Notes: generated by a model not told the origin, from the letters alone. 64,000 nt of DNA from Endozoicomonas sp. SCSIO W0465 (GCF_023716865.1 NZ_CP092417.1:40001-104000); one strand, 5' to 3'; positions 18,720 through 28,360 are shown, counted from the stretch's first letter. A program made the numbers and translations.

Positions 18720-18900
18720 CCGTTTCGGCAACAACAAAGTGGGCAGAAGATGCCTGATTATACTTAATCAGGCTATTCTCGGACAGCCTCCTAGGTGCAC
18801 ATGATTATCCATCAGAATGCCTTATTATACCCGCCTGCAGCACTGGAATCAGTGCCATCGATAATATTTAAACGGTATTCATATCCCTGCCACGGGCACC

Positions 18901-19605
18901 TTACTTATATTGGTGATCAAGAATATGATCAATGTGACTCCATATCGGATCATTCTGGTGAATTATATTTATTAGTTTCTTTACTTCTTGAAAAGATCTA
19001 CCTGAATAGATGGCATTAATATCAAATTTACTTGGATCTCCTGTAAATAACACTTTGCTGGGGTTATTTGCATCTTCTTCAATGCTATTGGTATAACGAG
19101 GTGCAATCAAAAAAACATGCCCATTTTCAAATAACCCAGTGCACATTGTATACATTTTATCTTTGTACTTAGTGCTTGCGTTACTCAACTTCAAAATTGA
19201 GAAGAAATTTTCTATATTTACTGATTCTGGGTTTTCAATAAGACCTGTGTTTTGGTTGTATGCATAGTGTTTATAATAGTTATGATTTATACAAAAATTG
19301 TACCATGGTATCATATCATCATATTTACTCCCACGTGGTAAAGTTTCCATATTCTTAAATTGAATTTGACTCATTAAGGGTCTGATAGTCCTTTGATCGA
19401 TAGCCTCATTGGTTCTACGGCATGCCTGCTTGAGTCGTAGAGCATCGGGAAGGGTGAGGTGTCTAGCAATAGCCTGTATCAATTCAACAGGGAAAAAGTT
19501 GAAATAGCCGGGTTGTTCTGCTTGATTTTGTGCAGATTCTACTGCTTTGGGTAGTGGTCTATCTTCTAATGGTCTTGTGTTATTAATCGCAATATTGGGT
19601 AGCAT
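18901..19605 (-). CDS. F-box-like protein, gene start separated by IS66 insertion
   Basis: From ATG 19605 the product has 234 residues. Residues about 33-67 (FNFFPVELIQAIARHLTL, then PDALRLKQACRRTNEAID) have the pattern of an F-box: a proline-led start, ELI, hydrophobic heptads and a CRR motif. Bacterial F-box proteins are generally host-targeted effectors that recruit SKP1-containing ubiquitin ligases. The remaining 165 residues are unrecognised. The IS66 type D insertion starts 31 bp upstream. Rejoining the flanks gives an in-frame upstream ATG (complement of 22987-22989) reading MELFSKLKNYLM, so the natural start may lie beyond the element, and the promoter certainly does. Expression is therefore doubtful. 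Confidence 0.55.
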   Translation of the reverse strand: MLPNIAINNTRPLEDRPLPKAVESAQNQAEQPGYFNFFPVELIQAIARHLTLPDALRLKQACRRTNEAIDQRTIRPLMSQIQFKNMETLPRGSKYDDMIPWYNFCINHNYYKHYAYNQNTGLIENPESVNIENFFSILKLSNASTKYKDKMYTMCTGLFENGHVFLIAPRYTNSIEEDANNPSKVLFTGDPSKFDINAIYSGRSFQEVKKLINIIHQNDPIWSHIDHILDHQYK

Positions 19606-19740
19606 AAGATAGTTCTTTAATTTTGAAAAAAGTTCGTAATTTCTCAAAAACTGCTGGCAGCACCACACGGAAGATGACGTGAAGCCTCCTCAATCAGGTT
19701 ACTCAATCTCGGAAATAACCCATCGCCCATTAGTCGGCTT

Positions 19741-21348
19741 GTAACTGTTCAGCACCCCCACATAAATCTGGAATTTTCTGATTTTTATACCATCCTCTTA
19801 AGCACCATTTTTCCACAATATTCGCCAGCATGATTCCAGAACTACCCGCAACTATGTCGGCTGAGATTCTCTTGAAAGAGAATGCAGAGCTGCGGATGAG
19901 AGTTGCCTGTCTGGAAGAGCGATGTCGAGAATTGGAAGAAAAGGTTGGCAAGAACAGTCAAAACAGCAGCAAGCCGCCATCGTCTGATGGTTATCAAAAA
20001 CCTTGTAAAAACAGTAATTCTCCAGATCATTCTGACGACCTTTCCGCAGATAAAGGTACCGATCCATCGGATGAAAAACCCAATCCTAAAAGTCTGAGAC
20101 AGTCTTCTGGTAATAAAGCCGGTGGAAAGAAAGGGCATCAGGGCACTTGTCTTAAACAGGTCGATATCCCTGACTATATTGAGTACCTTCCGGTTAAAGA
20201 ATGCAATAAATGTCAGGCGTCTCTTCTTGATAGTGAGCCGGTCAAATATATTGAACGACAGGTGTTTGAACCAGGGAGACCGGGTGAATTTGAAGTAACG
20301 GCCCATAGAGCTGAAGTAAAAATCTGCACTTGTGGTTGTCGGAATCAGGCTGAATTCCCGGAAGGTGTTACCGCTGCCGCACAATATGGCTCAGCCACAC
20401 AGGCTATGGCCGTCTATCTTAACCAATACCATTTCCTGCCTTTTAAGCGCGTGTCAGAGTATTTTAATACTCTCTATAAAATGAGTGTAAGTGCAGGCAC
20501 TGTCGCCAATTTTGTGGCCAGAACCTATGAAAATCTGGCTTCTACTGAAGAGGTTATTCGTGACGCCTTGCGGGAATCGTCTGTTGCCGGAGCCGATGAA
20601 ACGGGTATGCGGGCCGAGGGCTCTTTGCACTGGCTACACGTTATGCGGGATGAACAATGGACGCTCTACTACTTGTCTGAAAAGCGAGGTCGTGAGGCCA
20701 TGGACACGATGGGCATACTGCTAACATTTGCAGGCGTTCTGGTTCATGATCATTGGAAATCCTATTTTGCATATGCGGCAACTCACGTACTTTGCAATGC
20801 CCATCACCTGAGGGAGCTTTTGGGTGTTGTTGATAGGGACAGCAATCAACTGGCGTTGCGATTGATGAAGCTACTGAGGCTTTCCTGGCATTACTGCAAG
20901 GGCTTTAAGACCATAGGTATGCTACAGATGCCAAGTGTTGTCTGTGAACGAATCGAGAAGATTTATGACCGGTTGCTTCAGCGGGCTCTAATGAAAGAAG
21001 TCGTCTATATGGAGAAGCAACGAGAGGAGCTTAAGCGCAAGAAAGTCAAGAATACTAAAGCTTACAATCTCTTCAAACGACTCACTGAGTTCAAGGCTGA
21101 GACACTGCGCTTCATGTCAGATTTTACCATTCCCTTCGATAACAATGGCAGTGAGCGGGATGTTCGAATGGCCAAGTTAAAGCAGAAAATCTCAGGCTGC
21201 TTCAGGAGTGCAGACGGTGGTTCTATGTTTGCACGGATTCGCAGCTATTTGTCGTCTGCCAGAAAACAGGGAATGGACATATATCAATCACTTCATAGAG
21301 CTGTTCGGAATTACTGTAATATGCCTTTGCTCAGTGCTGAATAGTTAC
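19741..21348 (+). mobile_element. IS66-family element type A, copy 2, intact
   Basis: 1608 bp with GTAACTGTTCAGCAC ends and a GTCGGCTT duplication (19733-19740, 21349-21356). It is inserted in element D copy 2, the reverse of the nesting at 8200-11542. Confidence 0.96.
19830..21344 (+). CDS. IS66-family transposase, type A
   Basis: The 504-residue protein carries a leucine-zipper-like N-terminus (LLKENAELRMRVACLEERCRELEEKV), the conserved NSQNSSKPPSSDG block, a lysine- and glycine-rich linker, a zinc-finger segment with CNKCQ, then CTCGC, and the IS66 DDE core: Asp in AGADETGMRAEGSLHW, Asp in VLVHDHWKSYF, and Glu in NNGSERDVRMAKLKQKISG. The translated sequence is identical to the copy at 42534. 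No tnpA/tnpB genes accompany it. Confidence 0.95.
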   Translation: MIPELPATMSAEILLKENAELRMRVACLEERCRELEEKVGKNSQNSSKPPSSDGYQKPCKNSNSPDHSDDLSADKGTDPSDEKPNPKSLRQSSGNKAGGKKGHQGTCLKQVDIPDYIEYLPVKECNKCQASLLDSEPVKYIERQVFEPGRPGEFEVTAHRAEVKICTCGCRNQAEFPEGVTAAAQYGSATQAMAVYLNQYHFLPFKRVSEYFNTLYKMSVSAGTVANFVARTYENLASTEEVIRDALRESSVAGADETGMRAEGSLHWLHVMRDEQWTLYYLSEKRGREAMDTMGILLTFAGVLVHDHWKSYFAYAATHVLCNAHHLRELLGVVDRDSNQLALRLMKLLRLSWHYCKGFKTIGMLQMPSVVCERIEKIYDRLLQRALMKEVVYMEKQREELKRKKVKNTKAYNLFKRLTEFKAETLRFMSDFTIPFDNNGSERDVRMAKLKQKISGCFRSADGGSMFARIRSYLSSARKQGMDIYQSLHRAVRNYCNMPLLSAE

Positions 21349-23180
21349 GTCGGCTTTTCAGATAATCCCAAAAAGAGAGACCATACAGGCGACACGTTTT
21401 TTTCAGGCTGGCAAAGGTGTCGCGACATTGCCGCCCCAAATCGCTTCGCGTCCCACTACTGATCTTTCGTCGTTTAACATATTCTCGTATCTGACTCTCG
21501 CTCAGGTTGTTGTGCAGCGGTAAGCTCGGGTCATCCAGAACCAGTAATAGCTCTTCCTTGATTACAGCCAACCCTGACAGAGCATCCTGAAGAAGCCCAC
21601 TGCACGTTTGGGTTTGGATCAGCGCCTGGAACCCCTGTCGTACTTTTATTGCCTTTTTTTCAGTTGGCTCTGTCTTGAAGTCTTTAAGGTCATCGTAAAT
21701 GGCCCAGAACCATGTCCGAAGCCATTTCTGAGCCATGGCCTGCTGATCATTGACCGGATGAACTTTTGCCAGCCCTCGCTCTGCATGTATCCAGCACTGG
21801 CTGTGTTTGAAAACGTCGAACTGCCTTGCCCCATCACTGAAGGTGGTAAGATGTCCTGCTCCATGCTGTATCAGGCTGCCATAAATCATGGCTTCACTGG
21901 CCTGCTGGCGCCGTCTACCAGTTAGTCTCAGGTCTTTCATACATTCTTCCCAGGCTTCATGGCTCAGGAAGGTGACGCCTCTGTATGGATTAAGAACGCG
22001 TAGCCACTTTTTGGGGTAATCCAGTTTTTCCAGATAGATCAAGGCATCGTCGGTGAACGTGTAAGTTGACCATGGGCGGTGCAGTAGGCTTACGAAATTT
22101 TCCCGGCTTTTGCTGTCTGTGCTCTCGAACCAGGCAAAGGACTCGTTATTGATGATGGTGCAGTAACCGTTCTTCCCCTTATGCCTTGTTCCCGTGTCGT
22201 CTGTCTGGATATAACTTGAACAGCGAATACCTGTAGTCAACAGCTCATCTTTCTCAGCATGGAACTGCTCGTGTCCTTTCGTCAGAAGCTGGCTGAGTTC
22301 CCCGCTGGAAATAGAGATTCCAATGTCCCATAGCCAGTCCAGCAGTTCTGGCTGGGTAACGGAGCAACCATGATACTGGTGCAGAACGTAGGCCTGCAGC
22401 ATTGGCCCGTAATGATGTCCATGAAGGCTGGCTGGCGGTTTGGCCGTAATGGTTTGTCCATCGGGTGTCACCCATTGCTCTAAAAGATATTCAATACTGG
22501 ATGTTTGTATTGTCAGTTCCTGAACATGAAAAGGGGTGGTTCCATTCCTGATTGATCCCTCCGGAACATCAGTGGCAGCAATGGGTATGGATTTTTCCGC
22601 CGATGGCTTTCGGGGCTGTTTACGCTGCTTTCTGGTTTTCTCGTTGGGCTTCTTAACCTTCTGCTTTGACGAGGTGTCTGGGCTGGCTCCATCGTTACCC
22701 TCAGGAGCGGATGGATCTCCATCAGGGCTGCCGGTGTCATCATCGGGAGGTTTGGTGTTTGGTTTGATGTCAGGCTTTGCGGGCAGTTTTTTTAGACGAC
22801 GAATCTCTGCTTCAAGCAATTCTATCTGCTCTTTGAGCTGAATGATCTGCTCTTGCTGCTGAGTGATGAATCTCAGTAGATCTTCAGGTTGTAACTGCTG
22901 GTGTTCTAGAAAAGCCATGGTGAGAGGATAGACGACTGACCGAAATTATCCTGCTTCCAGCACTTTTTGAGAAATTACAAAAGTTCCATCTACGGAAATT
23001 TTCTGCCTGCAAAAAACTAGCATTTCTCCATGCTGACCGGGTATCCTACAGGAATCCAAATCCTGGCAGCACAAAAACCGTTCTTAATATCATTATCCAG
23101 ATTTTGATTTAGCCAAGGTAGCCCTTGCCATAATCACTGCCTGGCTAAGTATGTCAGGCAGAGCCAGAATGAAAACCACT

Positions 23181-24314
23181 TTATTTATTGTAGAGCCTGT
23201 TTAACTCTTGCATTAGTTCAGTAGAACCTCCTCTATCGGGGTGAGCCTTAAATGCCATGATTCTGTAATCTGTGGCTGGAGCATTTTTTAAATCATAACC
23301 AATTTCTTTAGCAATACTTTGACGTGTGTACTTTTTGACTTCTGATTTATGACTTTCTTTAGGCTTATGGTTTTCTTGAGGCTTATGGCTTTCTTGAGGC
23401 TTATGGTTTTCTTGAGGCTTATGGCTTCTTTCTCTAGGCTTATGGCTTCTTTCTCTAGGTTCTTTAGGCTTATAGCTTCCTCCCGCTGTAAAGGTAAATC
23501 GACCACCTGAAGAAACCGAAGTGAAACGAACTGTTCCCCCTGGTTCAACGAAGATACTGCCATATCCATATGGTGTAGAAGAATAACGCTGTGCTTCATC
23601 TTGCTCATATTTGATGTGACCACCAGTTACCTTACCGGTAACTTTTGACCCATTTTTTACCAGGACTTCTCCATTTCCACTTTTAAAAGTGATGTTACCG
23701 ACTGTCGATTGATGATTGATTTCAATTGTTTGCTTAATTGGCTGAGTACTGAATATCATTTCCTGTATGTGTGGTTCGATAATCACTTCATTTATATATG
23801 AATTTTGATCTATTTTGGTAAAAGAACCACCTGTTTTTAAAAAACCTTCCACTCTTGAACTGTTAATAGTCAATTTATGAGGAGAAGTTACATTATGAGA
23901 TATTTGTGAACGATCAATTGTTATTGGACTTTGAGCACTGACACTACCTTGCACTTGGGATCTCCTTACTGCCACATATGTCATGGCTTCAATACTGCCT
24001 TCCACTTGGGATCGATCCAGCGATACATGCGTTCCTGCTTTAATATTGCCTTTCACTTGGGATTGATCCAGTTCTACACACATTCCTGCTTCAATAAAAC
24101 CTCCTACCTGAGATCTATTAAGAATTACTTGAGATTCAGAATGAACATTACCTGCAATATTGACATCGTCTCTTTTTACAGATGTATCATTTATATGGGT
24201 GTACGTTTTTTGCTCAGATCCAGCAGAACTAGAAACAACAGTAGTGCCATTGGTCGATGTGAATGTTGAATGACAACCGGGATTTGTAGCAACAAAATTA
24301 CCAATATTAAACAT
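23181..24314 (-). CDS. beta-solenoid protein with C-terminal J domain
   Basis: The 377-residue product starts at ATG 24314 with AAGGGAG 8-9 bases upstream. Residues about 50-165 carry at least six short repeats of the form DRSQVxGxIxAxxxVxL, a polymer-forming/bactofilin-like right-handed solenoid pattern; a second strand-rich part extends to about 280. Residues about 284-325 are a hydrophilic linker of tandem (E/R)SHKPQE-like heptads. The last 50 residues form a J domain: a helix with RQSIAKEIGY, a helix with YRIMAFKA, the HPD motif at about 359-361 and a final helix (GGSTELMQELNRLYNK). J domains stimulate Hsp70 ATPase activity. Location and partner are unknown; the combination is unusual. 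The gene stands alone among AT-rich spacers. Confidence 0.7.
   Translation of the reverse strand: MFNIGNFVATNPGCHSTFTSTNGTTVVSSSAGSEQKTYTHINDTSVKRDDVNIAGNVHSESQVILNRSQVGGFIEAGMCVELDQSQVKGNIKAGTHVSLDRSQVEGSIEAMTYVAVRRSQVQGSVSAQSPITIDRSQISHNVTSPHKLTINSSRVEGFLKTGGSFTKIDQNSYINEVIIEPHIQEMIFSTQPIKQTIEINHQSTVGNITFKSGNGEVLVKNGSKVTGKVTGGHIKYEQDEAQRYSSTPYGYGSIFVEPGGTVRFTSVSSGGRFTFTAGGSYKPKEPRERSHKPRERSHKPQENHKPQESHKPQENHKPKESHKSEVKKYTRQSIAKEIGYDLKNAPATDYRIMAFKAHPDRGGSTELMQELNRLYNK
23340..23468 (-). repeat. coding tandem repeat (SHKPQE heptads)
   Basis: GGCTTATGG(C/T)TTTCTTGA-like units of 18-24 bp repeat about seven times within the J-domain gene and encode the charged linker. The units differ in length and base sequence, as expected for a slippage-prone coding repeat. 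Confidence 0.8.
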
Positions 24315-24869
24315 AGTGATGGCTCCCTTCAGTGTTTTAGTTCATTAAATTTCTAGTCCTATAGTTTGGAGTTCAAATTTCTGAAAAAGTTCCATATTTG
24401 AAATTTTTATGGCTTTCTCAGAATAACCCCCAATTCATAGGCTGGCTGTTTACAAGGAGATATAAAATGACCGGCAATAACTCCGTTCTTGATATCGTCT
24501 CCGGGCACTTGCCAAAGCCGAAAGGTACCTGCAAAAAAAAGCACTCGTTGCATCGGTCGAGTCGGCAATGCCAGTGAGGACAACAGCGAAGGCCTGCATT
24601 AATGGACGGAATCAGCCAAGCTAACGGGCACCGATGGTACTGGCACATTAAGGGATGGACCATCGCGGTTTAGGGGAGATAGTGGTGCAAGGGAAAAGGG
24701 GCTGGTAGTCGATAAGGCTTTTCAGGCAAAATGATCCGGCGTGCCGGTTTACCGGACTGAAATTTAGAAAGCCACCATGAGAGTGACTCATTTGTGTAAG
24801 GGATTTTTCCAGGATAGTAATATTTAACCCTTGACAATAGAATGTTGAATTTACCGCTCTGGACCTGAT
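24315..24869. other. 555-bp stretch without an intact gene
   Basis: The plus-strand frame from ATG 24467 (MTGNNSVLDIVSGHLPKPKG) breaks after about 36 codons, and later short frames are also interrupted, giving the impression of a decayed gene. I recognise no product. The part next to 24315 should hold the promoter of the J-domain gene and the end near 24870 that of the rhodanese gene. Confidence 0.35.
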
Positions 24870-25706
24870 ATGACTGACAATAACAAGCTGCCACTTATCC
24901 TGGAACCAGAAGAACTGGAGTACATATTCACTTCTGAAGACAATGCGTCAGTAAAAAATCGCCTGGTGATTATTGATCTTTGTAATCCCCGGTTATATCA
25001 GCAGGCTCATGTTCCCGGAGCCATTAGTGTACAGCCACATCGACTGGTTGCAGGAACACCGCCTGCCCGCGGTAAACTTCCGGCACTCAGCCAATTGGAA
25101 TCATTATTCAGTGAACTGGGCTTTACCGGTGAAGAACACTTTATTGTTTACGATGATGAAGGCGGTGGCTGGGCAGGTCGCTTTATCTGGACGCTCGATG
25201 TGATTGGTCACCGGAAATACTCTTATCTCAATGGTGGTATCCATGCCTGGTTGAAAGAAGGGCATCCGGGAGAGTCCAGGCCAAACGAAAGAGCTAGTAC
25301 AAAAGTATCGCTCACTATTGATGACCGTGTTATTGCCAGCTGTGACTTCATTCTTGCGACATTGGACAGCCCGGAGTTTACTATCTGGGATGCACGTTCT
25401 CCGCAAGAATACTTCGGAGAAAAGGTCATGGCACAGAAAGCCGGTCATATCCCCGGGGCGGTTAATTTTGAGTGGACCCGAGCCATGGACCCGGAAAAGA
25501 ACTATCGAATCAAAGAAGGGCTGGTTGCAGAGCTTGAGGCTCTTGGTCTGACAAGAGATCAGCAAATCATTACCCACTGTCAGGCCCATCACCGCTCAGG
25601 GTTTACCTATCTTGTTGCCAAAACCCTTGGCTTTAAATCGGTCAGAGCCTATGACGGCTCCTGGTCTGAGTGGGGGAATCTGCCTCATACACCGGTAGCT
25701 CAATAA
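24870..25706 (+). CDS. tandem-domain rhodanese (thiosulfate sulfurtransferase, RhdA type)
   Basis: The 278-residue protein has two rhodanese domains, an inactive one (about 8-130, DxxNPRLYQQAHVPGA) and an active one (about 155-275). The catalytic loop is HCQAHHRSG with Cys237, close to the CQTHHRS loop of the Azotobacter/Pseudomonas RhdA enzymes rather than the CGSGVTA of mercaptopyruvate sulfurtransferases. It moves sulfane sulfur from thiosulfate to acceptors in the cytoplasm. It precedes psd on the same strand, the same pairing as in Pseudomonas. Confidence 0.9.
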   Translation: MTDNNKLPLILEPEELEYIFTSEDNASVKNRLVIIDLCNPRLYQQAHVPGAISVQPHRLVAGTPPARGKLPALSQLESLFSELGFTGEEHFIVYDDEGGGWAGRFIWTLDVIGHRKYSYLNGGIHAWLKEGHPGESRPNERASTKVSLTIDDRVIASCDFILATLDSPEFTIWDARSPQEYFGEKVMAQKAGHIPGAVNFEWTRAMDPEKNYRIKEGLVAELEALGLTRDQQIITHCQAHHRSGFTYLVAKTLGFKSVRAYDGSWSEWGNLPHTPVAQ

Positions 25707-25851
25707 GCAAACTTAGCTATCACCGATATAATCACCGCAGGTGCAGGCCGTCATGCCATGGATTACAATGGCAGCCACTTTCCTGTTTTCCGAGCATTAT
25801 TGCCCCGATTTTGATCAGACACGTATTTTAACTACAGGATACTCCACCATC

Positions 25852-26724
25852 GTGAAAGAGAAACTGTTTGCAGCTGTTCAGTTTGTGTTGCCCCATCACC
25901 TGATCTCCAGAGCTGTGTACTATTTTGTCGAATGCCGGGTTCCGTGGTTCAAAAATGGCCTGATTCGCTGGGCAATTGATCACTACCACGTCAATATGGG
26001 TGAGGCTAAACGAGAAGACGCTGAAGAGTACATTCACTTCAATGACTTCTTTACCCGGTCATTAAAGGATGGAGCCCGACCTTTACCGGAAGATCCACAG
26101 ATGATTGTCAGTCCGGCTGATGGTGTCATCAGTCAGATAGGGGACATCAATTACGGCAGAGTGTTTCAGGCCAAAGGCCATGACTACAGTCTGGTCGAAC
26201 TGCTCGGTGGTGACCTGGAACTTGGACAAGAGTTTATGGGGGGTAAGTTTGCCACCATTTATCTCTCTCCAAGAGACTATCACCGTGTTCATATACCTGC
26301 GGCAGGGTCCCTGCATAAGATGATCCATGTGCCCGGACGCCTTTTCTCTGTAAATCAGGGGACAGTTGAGAACGTCCCCAATCTCTTTGCCCGAAACGAA
26401 CGGGTAGTCAGTATTTTTGATACGCAATACGGCCCAATGGCGGTTATCATGGTTGGTGCAATCAATGTAGCCAGCATTGAAACCGTTTGGGCCGGTCTGG
26501 TAACACCACAAAGAGGGCAGGTTGCCACCACCACCTACGGTGAGGCCAGTCAGTCCATTGAATTGGATCGTGGTGATGAAATGGGTCGTTTCAAGCTGGG
26601 CTCGACCGCGATTGTTCTCTTTGGCAAGAATCAGATAGATTGGCTGGAAAACTGGCAGCCAGGCTTGTCCATCAAGATGGGGGAGGCATTGGCACAAGTC
26701 CCTATCGATAAAAAACCTTGCTGA
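25852..26724 (+). CDS. psd: phosphatidylserine decarboxylase proenzyme
   Basis: Converts phosphatidylserine to phosphatidylethanolamine at the inner membrane. From GTG 25852 it has 290 residues, the family length; the frame extends upstream to 25741, but family alignment (KEKLFAAVQFVLPHHLISR at the N-terminus) favours the GTG. Key blocks: SPADGVISQIG, FATIYLSPRDYHRVHIP, NLFARNERV, and the self-cleavage site FKLGSTAIVLF near residue 250, where the Ser becomes the pyruvoyl group. It follows the rhodanese gene and is probably cotranscribed. Confidence 0.93.
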   Translation: MKEKLFAAVQFVLPHHLISRAVYYFVECRVPWFKNGLIRWAIDHYHVNMGEAKREDAEEYIHFNDFFTRSLKDGARPLPEDPQMIVSPADGVISQIGDINYGRVFQAKGHDYSLVELLGGDLELGQEFMGGKFATIYLSPRDYHRVHIPAAGSLHKMIHVPGRLFSVNQGTVENVPNLFARNERVVSIFDTQYGPMAVIMVGAINVASIETVWAGLVTPQRGQVATTTYGEASQSIELDRGDEMGRFKLGSTAIVLFGKNQIDWLENWQPGLSIKMGEALAQVPIDKKPC

Positions 26725-26851
26725 GTCCGTCAGGTTGGGATGCAGTAACAACTGCTTTACCAATCTGGGGAACATTATGATCTCGTATCGTTAGCTGGTC
26801 TTCGAAAACACCTTAAGGCATTCTGCCGGTTAAGGAATTAAGGACAGAAGA

Positions 26852-28360
26852 ATGACCACTGAAAAGAAATACATTGTTTCTCTCGACCAGGGTACAACCA
26901 GTTCACGTGCCATCATTTTTAACCATGATGGCGATGTCGTAGGGACTTCTCAGCGAGAGTTTACCCAGTACTATCCCCGACCAGGCTGGGTTGAGCACAA
27001 CCCGATGGAGATTTGGGCGACCCAGAGTTCGGTGCTGACCGAAGTGCTGGCAAAAACCAATATTCGACCTGATGAGGTGGCTGCTCTTGGTATTACCAAT
27101 CAGCGTGAAACTACCGTTGTCTGGGATAAAAATACCGGTCAGCCTGTCTATAACGCCATTGTATGGCAATGCCGTCGTACAACGGACATCTGCGAACAAT
27201 TAAAAAAAGCGGGTCTGGAATGTCATATCCGTGAAACCACCGGTCTGGTTCTGGATGCTTATTTCTCTGGCACGAAAATCAAGTGGATTCTTGATAACGT
27301 AGAGGGTGCCCGTGAAAGCGCCGGAAAAGGTGATCTGTTATTTGGTACAGTGGATACCTGGCTGACCTGGAAGCTCACCGATGGCCGTGCCCATGTTACC
27401 GATGTAACCAACGCTTCACGGACCATGCTTTTTGATATCAATCGTCTTGAGTGGAATGACACTATTCTGCAGGCACTGGATATTCCCCGCAGCATGCTAC
27501 CTGAAGTAAAGTCCAGCTCAGAAATTTATGGCAAGACCAACATTGGCGGTAAAGGTGGAACGCGGATTCCGGTTGCAGGTATGGCCGGTGATCAGCAGGC
27601 TGCACTGTTTGGCCAGATGTGCCATGAAAAAGGTATGGCCAAGAACACCTATGGCACGGGGTGCTTCCTGTTGATGAATACCGGAGAGGCGCCTGTCAAG
27701 TCTGAAAATGGCCTGTTAACCACCATCGCCTTTGGTATTGATGATAAGGTGCACTACGCACTGGAAGGTTCTGTCTTTATGGGAGGGGCTTGTGTTCAGT
27801 GGCTTCGTGATGAACTGGGTCTGGTCCGTGACGCGGCGGATACCGAATATTTTGCCAGTAAAGTACAAGACACCAATGGTGTTTATGTGGTGCCGGGTTT
27901 TGTCGGTCTCGGAGCTCCATACTGGGACCCTTATGCCCGTGGTGCAATCTTTGGCCTGACCCGTGGCGCTAACCGCAACCATATCGTCCGTGCGACACTG
28001 GAGGCTATTGCTTACCAGTCCCGGGACCTGATTGAAGCGATGCAGCAGGATGCCGGTATCGAAATGAAGCAGCTTCGTGTGGATGGTGGTGCCGTGACCA
28101 ACAACTTCCTGATGCAGTTCCAGTCGGACATTCTGAATAAAGAAGTCGTTCGCCCAACGGTAACCGAGTCAACAGCCGCAGGTTCCGCTTACCTGGCAGG
28201 TCTTGCCGTTGGTTTCTGGAGGAGCATTGATGAGCTTAAGGACAAAGTCGGCGTTGATCGTGTCTATCGTCCGGTGATGGATGATGAGCAGCGAACAGGG
28301 CTGTACCAAGGCTGGAAGAAAGCTGTAGAACGCAGCCTGAAATGGGAAGATCACGAATAA
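26852..28360 (+). CDS. glpK: glycerol kinase
   Basis: A full-length (502 residues) FGGY-family kinase that makes glycerol 3-phosphate from glycerol and ATP. The N-terminal phosphate-binding loop DQGTTSSRAI (about 11-20), QRETTVVWD (about 83-91), the substrate-binding SGTKIKWILDN and DVTNASRTMLFD, and the C-terminal GLGAPYWDPYARG and RVDGGAVTNNFLMQFQ blocks are standard. ATG 26852 has AAGGA upstream. glpF and glpD are not adjacent, so the gene is separate from the usual glp operon here; the product may feed phospholipid synthesis, in line with psd beside it. Confidence 0.96.
   Translation: MTTEKKYIVSLDQGTTSSRAIIFNHDGDVVGTSQREFTQYYPRPGWVEHNPMEIWATQSSVLTEVLAKTNIRPDEVAALGITNQRETTVVWDKNTGQPVYNAIVWQCRRTTDICEQLKKAGLECHIRETTGLVLDAYFSGTKIKWILDNVEGARESAGKGDLLFGTVDTWLTWKLTDGRAHVTDVTNASRTMLFDINRLEWNDTILQALDIPRSMLPEVKSSSEIYGKTNIGGKGGTRIPVAGMAGDQQAALFGQMCHEKGMAKNTYGTGCFLLMNTGEAPVKSENGLLTTIAFGIDDKVHYALEGSVFMGGACVQWLRDELGLVRDAADTEYFASKVQDTNGVYVVPGFVGLGAPYWDPYARGAIFGLTRGANRNHIVRATLEAIAYQSRDLIEAMQQDAGIEMKQLRVDGGAVTNNFLMQFQSDILNKEVVRPTVTESTAAGSAYLAGLAVGFWRSIDELKDKVGVDRVYRPVMDDEQRTGLYQGWKKAVERSLKWEDHE

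Larger units (their letters stand above)
15370..18790 (-). mobile_element. IS1182-family element interrupted by an ISNCY-like element
   Basis: The terminal repeats GAGGCTGTCCGAGAA and TTCTCGGACAGCCTC bound the unit and the palindromic 4-bp duplication CTAG flanks it (15366-15369 and 18791-18794). Without the nested element (15391-17093 plus 4 bp) it is 1714 bp. The transposase gene at 17202-18719 is undamaged because the nested element landed only 21 bp inside the end. Confidence 0.9.
19644..22918 (-). pseudogene. IS66 transposase type D, split near its C-terminus
   Basis: The 5' part (22918 down to 21357, 1562 bases) and 3' part (19740 down to 19644, 97 bases) sum to the 1659 bases of the intact copy at 8681-10339. 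The break removes the last 32 residues, replaced by a short tail read from element A, so this copy is probably inactive. Confidence 0.93.
19636..22978 (-). mobile_element. IS66-family element type D, copy 2, interrupted by element A
   Basis: Same ends as copy 1, with an 8-bp duplication AAAAGTTC (19628-19635, 22979-22986). After removal of the nested element A (19741-21348 plus 8 bp) its length is 1727 bp, equal to copy 1. Confidence 0.95.

Noticed and set aside
23340..23468. Regular repeats that could be mistaken for a CRISPR array
   Set aside because: The units are direct coding heptads with no unique spacers, within an intact reading frame.
24418..24663. 81-codon minus-strand frame before the rhodanese gene
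   Set aside because: Cys/Trp-rich composition typical of a shadow frame, no Shine-Dalgarno, no family resemblance.
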